From: DAOMNN01 sp050486545
GTDB taxonomy: Bacteria; Pseudomonadota; Gammaproteobacteria; Burkholderiales; Rhodocyclaceae
Reading direction: 5' to 3'
NCBI GenBank assembly: GCA_050486545.1
Contig: JBJHDM010000093.1
Coordinates: forward strand, 1 to 8,554
DNA: 8,554 bases
Part shown: positions 1-6,944 of the stretch, piece by piece
Layout: every line of letters starts with the position of its first letter
Position numbering within the stretch: position 1 is the stretch's first letter
Notes under the pieces: model-generated
Databases searched by the model: none
The model's input: the letters and a program-made list of their open reading frames with translations, nothing else
What the model was told of the DNA's origin: nothing
Position numbers and translations under genes: made by a program

Positions 1-503
1 AGGACGAAGCTGATCGCGTTGAACCAGTGGACGAAGCGTTCGTGCGGTTTCCAGCGCACGATGGTCGTGCCCGAGCGCCCGTGCGCGAGCCGGTTGCGTC
101 CGACGAGGGTGAAGAACAGCGCGATCACGATCACGACGCCGACCAGGAACCAGCCGCCGTAGGTGATCAGCGGGCCGGTGCGGAACTGGCGCCAGTTCTC
201 GCCGATGTTGGAGATCAGCGTATTGGTCACGTAGGGCCCGGTCTGGGTCGTGAAGCCGGCCTGCCCTTCGCGCGCGCTGCGCCAGGTGTCGGAGCGCGGA
301 TTGGTGGCGCCCTCCTGCCCGAAGCGTTGTTGCTGCTGCGTGCGCTGCTGCATGCGCTGCGGTTCCTGCAGGCCTTGCCCGGTCTGGGCCAGTACGGTGC
401 CGAGCATGGGTAGCGCCAGGGACAGCGCGACGATCGCCAGCACGCTCCAAAGCATTGCGCGCCAGCGGCGGCGCTGCGGACTCGTTGTGTCTTGTTCTGT
501 CAT
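1..503 (-). CDS. fdhC: Formate dehydrogenase cytochrome b subunit (gamma), 3' part missing
   Basis: Membrane subunit that takes electrons from FdhB through haem b and passes them to quinone. Only the first 167 codons are present; the gene runs off the left edge. The start at 503 has AGGAG eight bases upstream, and this site overlaps the TAG stop of the lipoprotein gene (11-nt gap). Residues 11-40 (RRRWR, then a hydrophobic run ending VLAQ) look like a cleavable signal peptide. A Gln-rich linker follows at about 45-63, then a segment NTLISNIGENWRQFRTGP (94-111) typical of the long FdhC/FdoI form. The first transmembrane helix is about 112-135. His159 in RFVHW is the expected haem ligand at the start of the next helix. 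The long N-terminal periplasmic extension distinguishes it from short E. coli FdnI. Assignment is firm from sequence pattern and operon position; the other helices and haem ligands cannot be seen. Confidence 0.9.
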   Translation of the reverse strand, partial: MTEQDTTSPQRRRWRAMLWSVLAIVALSLALPMLGTVLAQTGQGLQEPQRMQQRTQQQQRFGQEGATNPRSDTWRSAREGQAGFTTQTGPYVTNTLISNIGENWRQFRTGPLITYGGWFLVGVVIVIALFFTLVGRNRLAHGRSGTTIVRWKPHERFVHWFNAISFV

Positions 504-514
504 GGCAGCCACTC

Positions 515-709
515 CTAACGGTCGGTCATGCCGGTCATCGCGCGTTCGCGAAGTTGCTCCTGGCGGCGCTCCGCGGCTTCGCGGGTCGCCGTCTCGTCGG
601 GTTTGCCCTTGTAGACGCCGGGCTCGTAAAGCACGACCTCGGAATCGCAGGCGGTGAGCAACGGGGCGCCGGCGATGGCCAGCGCGAGCAGCATCGTCTT
701 GTACGGCAT
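515..709 (-). CDS. Small lipoprotein between fdhB and fdhC
   Basis: A 64-residue predicted lipoprotein. Its start at 709 has a near-perfect ribosome site (AAGGAGG, six bases before ATG), so it should be well translated. Residues 1-20 form a lipoprotein signal peptide ending in the lipobox LTAC, with Cys21 as the lipidated residue. Asp22 is at +2, which in E. coli keeps lipoproteins in the inner membrane. The mature part has a short beta-like motif YEPGVYKG (29-36) and then a highly charged, probably helical tail (about 39-58, rich in Glu, Arg and Gln). The same compact protein with a YEPGVYKG-like motif is, to my recollection, found in other proteobacterial fdh operons. No enzymatic motif is present. 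It is likely an accessory subunit on the periplasmic face next to FdhB and FdhC; that role is inference. It ends 11 nt before fdhC. Confidence 0.85.
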   Translation of the reverse strand: MPYKTMLLALAIAGAPLLTACDSEVVLYEPGVYKGKPDETATREAAERRQEQLRERAMTGMTDR

Positions 710-737
710 CGTCTCCCTCCTTCGCCCTGGCCGGACC

Positions 738-765
738 GGCGCGCGCACCGTTGGGCGCGCGCGCC
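738..765 (-). repeat. Intergenic hairpin between fdhB and lipoprotein gene
   Basis: GGCGCGCGC at 738-746 is a perfect inverted repeat of GCGCGCGCC at 757-765, giving a nine-pair, all-GC stem with a 10-nt loop. It lies just after the fdhB stop (774) and before the lipoprotein ribosome site. No T run follows on the minus strand, so it is not a standard intrinsic terminator. It could protect the 3' end of a processed fdhAB message or damp transcription of the distal genes; both are inference. Confidence 0.6.
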
Positions 766-773
766 AGTCGAGT

Positions 774-1361
774 TCAGGCGTTTCCGTAGGCGGCTTGCCA
801 TCCCCAGGTCTGCGGGCGGCCGCCGCGGCGCATGACGCGCTGGCGATAGATGTCGGACACGACATCGCCGTCGCCGGCGAGCAATGCCTTGGTCGAGCAC
901 ATCTCGGCGCACAGCGGCAGCTTGCCTTCGGCGATGCGGTTGGTGCCGTACTTGGTCAGTTCGGCCTCCGAATGCGTCGCCTCGGGTCCGCCCGCGCAGA
1001 AGGTGCACTTGTCCATCTTGCCGCGCACGCCGAAGGCGGTCTGCTTCGGATACTGCGGCGCGCCGAACGGGCACGCGTAGAAGCAGTAGCCGCAGCCGAT
1101 GCACAGGTCCTTGTCGTGCAGCACGATGCCGTCGGCGGTGGTGTAGAAGCAGTCCACCGGGCACACCGCCGCACAGGGCGCGTCGGTGCAGTGCATGCAG
1201 GCCACCGAGATCGACTTCTCTCCCGGCACCCCGTCGTCCATGACGATGACCCGGCGGCGGTTCACACCCCAGGGCACCTCGTGCTCGTTCTTGCACGCGG
1301 TCACGCAGGCCTGGCATTCGATGCAGCGCTCCGCGTCACAGAGAAATTTCATTCTGGCCAT
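774..1361 (-). CDS. fdhB: Formate dehydrogenase iron-sulfur subunit (beta)
   Basis: A 195-residue four-cluster ferredoxin subunit that carries electrons from FdhA to the cytochrome b subunit. Sixteen ligand cysteines are visible: C13/C16/C19/C23, C55/C58/C63/C67, C87/C90/C93/C97, and C119/C122 with C151/C155, the usual arrangement in FdnH/FdoH/FdhB. There is no signal peptide, so export should occur by hitchhiking on the Tat signal of FdhA. The protein ends soon after the fourth cluster and has no hydrophobic C-terminal helix, whereas E. coli FdnH (about 294 aa) has a membrane anchor there. The start at 1361 has GAGGAG seven bases upstream; an in-frame ATG three codons on (Met4) is possible but less well placed. 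It follows fdhA after 34 nt and ends with TGA at 774-776. Confidence 0.96.
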   Translation of the reverse strand: MARMKFLCDAERCIECQACVTACKNEHEVPWGVNRRRVIVMDDGVPGEKSISVACMHCTDAPCAAVCPVDCFYTTADGIVLHDKDLCIGCGYCFYACPFGAPQYPKQTAFGVRGKMDKCTFCAGGPEATHSEAELTKYGTNRIAEGKLPLCAEMCSTKALLAGDGDVVSDIYRQRVMRRGGRPQTWGWQAAYGNA

Positions 1362-1395
1362 CTTGGCTCTCCTCTATCCGGTATCGCATCGATCC

Positions 1396-4275
1396 TCATG
1401 CGGGCACCACACGACACAGCGTGGTCTTGGTTTCCTGCATCATCGTGACGGCGTCGTAGCCGTAGGTCGTCGCGGTGTTCGTCGATTCGCCGCGCACGTA
1501 CGGCGCCGAGCCTTCCGGATACTTGGCGAGCAGGTCCTCGCCCTGGAAGTGGCCGCCGAAGTGGAACGGCGTGAACACGGTGCCGCGCCCGACCCGGTTG
1601 GTCACCAGCGCCTTGATGCGGATGCGTCCGCCTTCCGGACCCTCGAGCCAGACCATCTGGCCGTCGCGCACGTTGGCGTTGTTGGCGTCGGCCGGATTGA
1701 TCTCGACGAACATGTCCTGCTTGAGTTCGGCGAGCCACGGGTTCGAACGCGTCTCCTCGCCCGCGCCCTCGTACTCGACCAGGCGCCCGGAGGTGTGGAT
1801 GAGCGGGAACTCGCCGCTGTAGTCACGCGCCTGCACCGACTTCCAGCGCGTGGGCAGGCGGTAGAACACCTTGCGATCGTCGTAGGTCGGGTAGTCGGCG
1901 ACCAGGTCGTAGCGCGGCGTATACAGCGGCTCGCGGTGAATCGGCACGCCGTCCGGGAAGTTCCATACGTAGGCGCGCGCCTTGGCGTTGCCGAAGGGGT
2001 GGCAGCCATGCTTCATCGCCACGCGGATGATCCCGCCCGACAGGTCGGTGGTCCACGCCCTGCCTTCGGCCGCGACCTTCTCCTCGGGTGTGAGTTCGTC
2101 CCACCAGCCGAGCTGCTTGAGCAGGGCATGGTCGAACTGCGGATAGCCGCCCTGGATCTCGGCGCCCTTGGACCAGGAGTCCTCGGCCAGCAGGGTCTCG
2201 CCGTCGCGCTCGGTGCCGAAGTTGGCGCGGAAGTTGCCGCCGCCTTCCATCACGTGCTTGCTGGTGTCGTACAGCACGTGGGTGCCGGGGTGTTTCATCT
2301 CCGGCGTGCCGTAGCACGGCCATGGCAGGCAGTAGGTCTCGCCGTCGAGCGGTCCGCCCTCGGCCTTGAGGCTCACGACATCGAAATGGCGCTGGTTGGC
2401 CATGTGGGCCTTGAGCCGTTCCGGGCTCTGGCCGGTATAGCCGATCGACCACGCGCCGCGGTTGATCTCGCGCAGCACGCTCTCGGGCGTGGGCATGTTG
2501 TTCACGATCTCGAAGTTCTTGAACATCTCGTCCGCGAACCCGAGCTTCCTCGCGAGCAGGTAGGCGATCTCCGAATCCGGCTTGTGCTCGTAGAGCGGTT
2601 CGATGACCTTCTCGCGCCACTGGATCGAGCGATTCGACGCGGTGACCGAGCCGGCCTGCTCGAACTGCGTGGCCGCCGGCAGCAGGTAGGTGTCGTCGGT
2701 GCGGTCGTGCAGCACCGCCGAGACGGTCGGATACGGGTCGATGACCACGAGCAGGTCGAGCTTCTCGAACGCGCGCTTCATCTCCGGTCCGCGGGTTTGC
2801 GAGTTGGGGCCGTGACCCCAGAACATCACCGCACGGATGTTGTCGCGCTGCTGGATGTTGGCCTTGTCCTCGAGTACGCCGTCGATCCAGCGCGACACCG
2901 TGATCCCACCGGTGTTCATCGGCTTGACCTTGCCACCGCGCCCGTCGTCGTACTCGGTCTGGTCGAAGCGTTGTTGCAGCCAGGCGAAATCCACGCCCCA
3001 GACGCGGCACCAGTGCTGCCAGCCGCCGTCTGCGATCGGGTAGTAGCCAGGCAGGTTGTCGGGGTTCGGGCCGATGTCGGTGGCGCCCTGCACGTTGTCG
3101 TGGCCGCGGAAGATGTTCGCGCCGCCGCCCTCGACGCCGATGTTGCCGAGCGCGAGCTGCAGGCAGTTGTAGGCACGCACGTAGTTGCTGCCGATCGTGT
3201 GCTGGGTGCCGCCCATGCACCACACGAAGGTGCCCGGCCGGTTCTCGGCCATGACCTTGGCGACTTCGTACAGTGCTTCGCCGTTGACGCCGGTCACGCG
3301 CTCGACTTCCTGCGGCGTCCACTTCGCAACCTCCTCGCGCACGCGGTCCATGCCGTAGACGCGCTGGCGGATGTACTCGCGGTCTTCCCACTGGTTCTCG
3401 AAGACGTGCCACAGGATGCCCCAGATCAGCGCCACGTCGGTGCCGGAGCGGAAGCGCACGTAGATGTCCGAGTGCGCCGCGGTGCGCGTGAAGCGCGGGT
3501 CCATGACGATGAGCTTGGCGCCGGCCTCCTTGCCGCGCAGGATCATCTGCATCGCGACCGGGTGCGCCTCGGCGGCGTTCGAGCCGCACATGATGATGCA
3601 CTTGGATCGGTTGATGTCGTTGTAGGAGTTCGTCTGCGCGCCATAGCCCCAGGTGTTGGCCACGCCGGCCACCGTGGTCGAGTGGCAGATCCGCGCCTGG
3701 TGGTCGCAGTTGTTCGAGCCCCAGAAGGCGGCGAACTTGCGCTGCAGGTAGGCCCCCTCGTTGCTGGCCTTGGACGAGCCGGCGAACCACAGCGCATCGG
3801 GGCCGGACTGCTCGCGGATCGCGAGCAGCTTGTCGCCGATCTCCTCGATGGCCTGTTCCCAACTGATGCGCTGCCAGCGTCCGCCGACCTTCTTCATCGG
3901 GTACTTCACCCGGCGTTGGCTGTGGCCGTGGTTGCGCAGCGCCGCGCCCTTGGCGCAGTGCGCCCCGAGGTTGATCGGGCTGTCGAACACCGGCTCCTGG
4001 CCGATCCATACGCCGTTCTGGACCTCGGCGATCGTGCTGCAGCCCACCGAACAGTGGCCGCACACGGTCTTGATCTGCTTGATTTCTGCCTGGGGGTCGA
4101 TGCGGCGCGCGGCCCGTGCCTTGCGGACCATCGTGCCCGGCATCAGGCCGGCGACCGCCACGCCGCCTGCCGCAAGGCCGGAGCCCTGCAGGAAACCGCG
4201 CCGGCTGATCGTCCGGCCGAGCAGGCCGCCGCCGGAGGGGGCGGAGGCCGTACCGTTTTTCTTGACCAGTTTCAT
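1396..4275 (-). CDS. fdhA: Formate dehydrogenase catalytic subunit (alpha), Cys type
   Basis: A 959-residue molybdopterin oxidoreductase that oxidises formate to CO2 in the periplasm. A Tat signal peptide is present: SRRGFLQGSG with Arg25-Arg26, a weak hydrophobic stretch to about 50, and cleavage near ARA (53-55). The [4Fe-4S] site is C72, C75, C79 and C107, with Lys109 as the conserved electron-relay lysine. The active site is in ARICHSTTVAG: Cys197, encoded by TGC, stands where E. coli FdnG has selenocysteine, followed by His198. The molybdopterin domain covers about 120-620 and the C-terminal dinucleotide-binding domain about 840-955. Length and order match the FdhA/FdnG group (DMSO reductase superfamily). 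The start at 4275 is chosen because GAGGAG lies seven bases upstream; an ATG ten codons earlier has no such site. Whether the metal is Mo or W cannot be read from the sequence. No frameshift or missing motif was seen. Confidence 0.98.
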   Translation of the reverse strand: MKLVKKNGTASAPSGGGLLGRTISRRGFLQGSGLAAGGVAVAGLMPGTMVRKARAARRIDPQAEIKQIKTVCGHCSVGCSTIAEVQNGVWIGQEPVFDSPINLGAHCAKGAALRNHGHSQRRVKYPMKKVGGRWQRISWEQAIEEIGDKLLAIREQSGPDALWFAGSSKASNEGAYLQRKFAAFWGSNNCDHQARICHSTTVAGVANTWGYGAQTNSYNDINRSKCIIMCGSNAAEAHPVAMQMILRGKEAGAKLIVMDPRFTRTAAHSDIYVRFRSGTDVALIWGILWHVFENQWEDREYIRQRVYGMDRVREEVAKWTPQEVERVTGVNGEALYEVAKVMAENRPGTFVWCMGGTQHTIGSNYVRAYNCLQLALGNIGVEGGGANIFRGHDNVQGATDIGPNPDNLPGYYPIADGGWQHWCRVWGVDFAWLQQRFDQTEYDDGRGGKVKPMNTGGITVSRWIDGVLEDKANIQQRDNIRAVMFWGHGPNSQTRGPEMKRAFEKLDLLVVIDPYPTVSAVLHDRTDDTYLLPAATQFEQAGSVTASNRSIQWREKVIEPLYEHKPDSEIAYLLARKLGFADEMFKNFEIVNNMPTPESVLREINRGAWSIGYTGQSPERLKAHMANQRHFDVVSLKAEGGPLDGETYCLPWPCYGTPEMKHPGTHVLYDTSKHVMEGGGNFRANFGTERDGETLLAEDSWSKGAEIQGGYPQFDHALLKQLGWWDELTPEEKVAAEGRAWTTDLSGGIIRVAMKHGCHPFGNAKARAYVWNFPDGVPIHREPLYTPRYDLVADYPTYDDRKVFYRLPTRWKSVQARDYSGEFPLIHTSGRLVEYEGAGEETRSNPWLAELKQDMFVEINPADANNANVRDGQMVWLEGPEGGRIRIKALVTNRVGRGTVFTPFHFGGHFQGEDLLAKYPEGSAPYVRGESTNTATTYGYDAVTMMQETKTTLCRVVPA

Positions 4276-4294
4276 GGTTCGTCTCCTCGTTGGC

Positions 4295-4320
4295 GACCGC
4301 GGCAAGCCGCGCCCGCGGTC
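4295..4320 (-). repeat. Intergenic hairpin upstream of fdhA
   Basis: GACCGCGG at 4295-4302 and CCGCGGTC at 4313-4320 form a perfect eight-pair inverted repeat with a 10-nt loop. It lies between the stop of the small Tat gene (4324) and the fdhA ribosome site (about 4283-4288). Minus-strand sequence after the stem has no T run, so an mRNA-processing or stability role is more likely than termination. Stem and loop sizes closely match the hairpin after fdhB. Confidence 0.55.
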
Positions 4321-4323
4321 ACG

Positions 4324-4530
4324 CTAGAACTGCGCCCTGGCGTAGTAGTCGCGAATGTGCTGGGTGACGTGGTAGCCCGTCGGCTCGGGTGCGGCCTGCG
4401 GGGCCTCGGCCTCGTCGGTTGCCAGGGCCTGGCCCATCGCCGCGGCCGCGGCGACGCCACCCCCGGTCAGCGCCATCGACTTCAGGAACTTGCGCCGGGA
4501 CTCGCGCCCGTTTTCGTCTCTCTTGTCCAT
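4324..4530 (-). CDS. Formate dehydrogenase region Tat-signal peptide protein
   Basis: A 68-residue protein that is mostly a twin-arginine signal: SRRKFLKSMA with Arg12-Arg13, then an Ala/Gly-rich stretch to about residue 37 (GQALA). The mature part would be only about 30 residues, with an acidic/Pro/Ala linker and the ending GYHVTQHIRDYYARAQF. That ending matches my memory of the small family annotated as formate dehydrogenase region TAT target (TIGR02811), found just before fdhA. The start at 4530 is preferred because GAGGAG is six bases upstream; an in-frame ATG at 4554 has no ribosome site. A Tat signal implies export folded or with a cofactor or partner, yet no cysteine is present to hold a cluster, so it probably travels with or sits on the FDH complex. 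Function is unknown. Confidence 0.88.
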   Translation of the reverse strand: MDKRDENGRESRRKFLKSMALTGGGVAAAAAMGQALATDEAEAPQAAPEPTGYHVTQHIRDYYARAQF

Positions 4531-4590
4531 CGTCCACTCCTCGTTGTCGTTCATGCAGGGGCGATCGATGCGTCGCCGCTGTCTCTTCGA

Positions 4591-4606
4591 GCCGGCTCAG
4601 GCCGGC
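4591..4606 (-). repeat. Short hairpin spanning the TorD-like stop codon
   Basis: GCCGGC at 4591-4596 and at 4601-4606 (the hexamer is its own reverse complement) can pair into a six-pair stem with the loop TCAG, which contains the stop codon at 4597-4599. No T run follows. It is the least certain of the three operon hairpins, since a self-complementary hexamer repeated twice can arise by chance in GC-rich DNA. Confidence 0.35.
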
Positions 4607-5211
4607 ATTGCGTAAATCCGTTTTTCCAGTTCGACGAAGGCCTTGCCGAGCGCACCGACGGCGCGGTAGAACTCCGCGCCCGGGGCGCGCTCGAGGTCCT
4701 CGAAGAAGCGCACCATCCAGCCGTCGATGTGCCGCAGGAACAGCTCCTTCTGCCAGCCGGGATCGATGTCTTCGTCGAGCAGCGCCAGCGCCATCATTTC
4801 GCATACCGCGGCCGCATGGTCCTCCGGTTCGCTGCATCCCTCGCTGCGCACGATGCCCAGCGCATCGAGATCCTCGCGCAGGCGCACGAGCGGCCGGTCG
4901 AGCAGCGAGCCGGTGAGGTACCACGATGCGTAGGGCGTGACCTCGCCGCCGCCTACGCCGATGAACACGTCCTGGAACTCCGTCTGCAGCGCGTCGTCCC
5001 GGGCGTCGAGCGCCGCATCGCGCAATGCCGCCCAGGCGTGGCCGAGCGCATCGCCGACGTGGCCGCCCGTCTCGATCGAGCGCAGCCGCCGGCGTATCTC
5101 GTCCGACGGCGCCTCCGTCAGCAATCGCCCGAGCAGCGCCCACGTTCCCGCGCGCAGCGCATCGGTGTCGTGGGGGGGCGCAGCGAGATTCGGCGCTTCG
5201 GTCATCGTCAT
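4597..5211 (-). CDS. TorD-family molybdoenzyme chaperone
   Basis: A 204-residue cytoplasmic, probably all-helical protein of the TorD/DmsD/NarJ family. Such chaperones bind the Tat signal of a partner molybdoenzyme and hold it until the cofactor is loaded. Family marks visible are EFQDVFIG (78-85), PYASWYL (93-99), and EPEDHAAAVCEMMAL (128-142), the family's E-P-x-D-H motif. The C-terminal helices (about 150-200) include GWMVRFFEDL. The partner is almost certainly FdhA, and perhaps the small Tat protein, both encoded directly downstream. The start at 5211 is five bases after the TGA of the polyferredoxin gene and has GAGG eight bases upstream; a second ATG at 5205 is nearly as good, and the choice changes only two residues. 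The close spacing suggests translational coupling. Confidence 0.93.
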   Translation of the reverse strand: MTMTEAPNLAAPPHDTDALRAGTWALLGRLLTEAPSDEIRRRLRSIETGGHVGDALGHAWAALRDAALDARDDALQTEFQDVFIGVGGGEVTPYASWYLTGSLLDRPLVRLREDLDALGIVRSEGCSEPEDHAAAVCEMMALALLDEDIDPGWQKELFLRHIDGWMVRFFEDLERAPGAEFYRAVGALGKAFVELEKRIYAMPA

Positions 5212-5216
5212 CGTCC

Positions 5217-6944
5217 TCACCTCGGCCCCAGCCAGCGCGGCTTCGAACCGCCCTGCAGGTCCTGCGCGAACAGGTCCACGACGCGGCAGTCGCCGCACAT
5301 CTTCAGGCGCTGGAGGGCTTCTTCCGACTGGAACATGTGGTGGCCCTGCAGCTTCTCGGTCATGCGTCCGATCAGGCGCTGCGTGGCGAACGGCTTGCCG
5401 CAGCGGATGCAGCAGAACGGCTCCTCTTCGTTGACGACCCTCGGTGCACGTCGCTGCGCGTCGTCGAACAGGTAGCGGGATTCGAGCGTGATCGCCTGTT
5501 CCGGACAGGCCTTCGCGCAGAGTCCGCACTGCACGCAGCGATCTTCGGTGAAGGACAGCCGCGGCTCCTCGCCACCGTCGGTCAATGCGTGGCTCGGGCA
5601 GACCTGCGGGCAGGCCATGCACAGCGTGCAGGCCTGACGGTCGACGTGGACCTGCCCGAACGGAGCGCCGGTCGGGAGCGATGCGACGGCGGGCCGCTCG
5701 GGGGCATGCGCATACAGATGACTCAGTGCGCGGTGCACGCTCGCCCGTTTTTCTCCCGGCGCATCGAAGCGCGCCGGTTCGTCCACTGCCGGGGCCTGCG
5801 CGGCGCCGAGTACGGCCTGAACCGATTGCCCGGGCGCGAGCCAGGCCAGCCGATCGCCCCCGTAGCCCATCGCGTCGAGCAGGGTCTTCGCGTAGGTGAT
5901 CTGCGTGTGCATCGCCGCGCGCACGCTTGGGGCGACCGCATCGGTGTCGAGCAGCGCGATCGCGCTCGCCCCGTGCGCGAATGCCGTCAGCCAGACATCG
6001 ATCCCGACCGAGCCGATTTCGTCGATCTGGACGGGCAGGGCTTGAGCGGGCAGGTCGGGCGCCATCGCGCGCAGGCGCTCCAGGCCCGCCTCGTCGTCAT
6101 GGAACAGCAGCCAGGGAGCCTGGCCGCCGGCCGAACGATAGGCCTCGAGCATGCGCTTGATGCGTGCCATCTGGTCGCGTGGGCCGGGGTAGGCATAGGT
6201 GATCGCACCGGACGGGCAGACGCTGGCACAGGTGCCGGCGCCCTGGCAGATGTACGGGTTGATGTCCACGAGATCGCCGATCGAGCGGATTGCGCCGGTC
6301 GGACAGGCGTCGAGGCAGCGCGTGCAACCGGTCAGGCCGCTGTCGCCATGCGCGCAAAGATCGGAGTCGAAGCGGAAGAAGCGCGGCTTCTCGAACTCCC
6401 CGGTCATCTCCGGCAGTTCGGCAAGCATGCGCTGCAGTTGTGCCGAATCCCCGGCCGGGGCGTGATAGCCCAGGGGCGGGATCTCCAGGCGGATGCCCGG
6501 TTCGCGGCGCAGGTCCAGGACCAGGTCGAACCAGGGGCGGTCGGGTCGTGCGAGCGCGGCCGGCGAGACCTCCTTGCCGTCCGCAAGGCGCAACGTACAG
6601 GCGAATCGGCCAAGGTGGCCTTCGATCGTGCCCGGAGCACCGTGCAGGACTTCCACCCGCAAGGCATCCTCGCGGGCGGCGAGCGCCGGCCCCGACAGGG
6701 TGCCCGTGGCCGGAGCCGTCACGAACAGCGTGCAGTGCAGGCGGTCGCGCAGGACTGCCGCGCACTCCAGCGCGTCGCGTTCGGGCCCGACGATCAGCAC
6801 GTAGCCGGCCGAATCGTAGGCGACGATGGGCGTGGCCTCGACCTCGACTTCGGTCGCGGCCTTCAGCGCCGCCAGGCGCGCAGCGGCCTCGGGGCCGCCG
6901 GCGCCGAATTCCGGGATGTCATAAGGATTCGAAAGGTCGGTCAT
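5217..6944 (-). CDS. Polyferredoxin-like 4Fe-4S protein of the formate dehydrogenase operon
   Basis: A 575-residue cytoplasmic iron-sulfur protein with no signal or membrane segment. Layout: an N-terminal region without cysteine motifs (1-190, ending in an LPEMTGEFEKPRFFRF stretch); a first cluster pair at C197/C207/C210/C214 and C233/C239/C243; a cysteine-free central domain (about 275-400); a second pair at C439/C442/C445/C449 and C470/C473/C476/C480; and a C-terminal C512-x2-C515 / C550-x2-C553 set that looks like a zinc ribbon. C233 to C239 has five residues between, so that site shows three clear ligands only. Proteins of this layout accompany fdh in proteobacteria but have no settled function; electron supply for assembly of the enzyme, or coupling of formate oxidation to a cytoplasmic carrier, are the main options. 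The start at 6944 lies inside the end of the DUF3306 gene (26-nt overlap) with only a weak GAGAG upstream, so translation is probably coupled. Confidence 0.9.
   Translation of the reverse strand: MTDLSNPYDIPEFGAGGPEAAARLAALKAATEVEVEATPIVAYDSAGYVLIVGPERDALECAAVLRDRLHCTLFVTAPATGTLSGPALAAREDALRVEVLHGAPGTIEGHLGRFACTLRLADGKEVSPAALARPDRPWFDLVLDLRREPGIRLEIPPLGYHAPAGDSAQLQRMLAELPEMTGEFEKPRFFRFDSDLCAHGDSGLTGCTRCLDACPTGAIRSIGDLVDINPYICQGAGTCASVCPSGAITYAYPGPRDQMARIKRMLEAYRSAGGQAPWLLFHDDEAGLERLRAMAPDLPAQALPVQIDEIGSVGIDVWLTAFAHGASAIALLDTDAVAPSVRAAMHTQITYAKTLLDAMGYGGDRLAWLAPGQSVQAVLGAAQAPAVDEPARFDAPGEKRASVHRALSHLYAHAPERPAVASLPTGAPFGQVHVDRQACTLCMACPQVCPSHALTDGGEEPRLSFTEDRCVQCGLCAKACPEQAITLESRYLFDDAQRRAPRVVNEEEPFCCIRCGKPFATQRLIGRMTEKLQGHHMFQSEEALQRLKMCGDCRVVDLFAQDLQGGSKPRWLGPR

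Noticed and set aside
738..765. Hairpin after fdhB read as a rho-independent terminator
   Set aside because: No T run follows the stem on the transcribed strand and the genes downstream clearly belong to the same operon.
4531..4554. Upstream ATG at 4554 extending the small Tat protein by eight residues
   Set aside because: No ribosome site before it, while GAGGAG lies six bases before the ATG at 4530. The Tat motif is also better placed with the shorter start.
1186..5475. A plus-strand frame open for about 1,430 codons, antisense to fdhA and its neighbours
   Set aside because: It lies opposite genes with clear family motifs and its translation is Arg/Ala/Val/Asp-rich with no recognisable domain. 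Long open antisense frames are expected in GC-rich DNA with strong codon bias.
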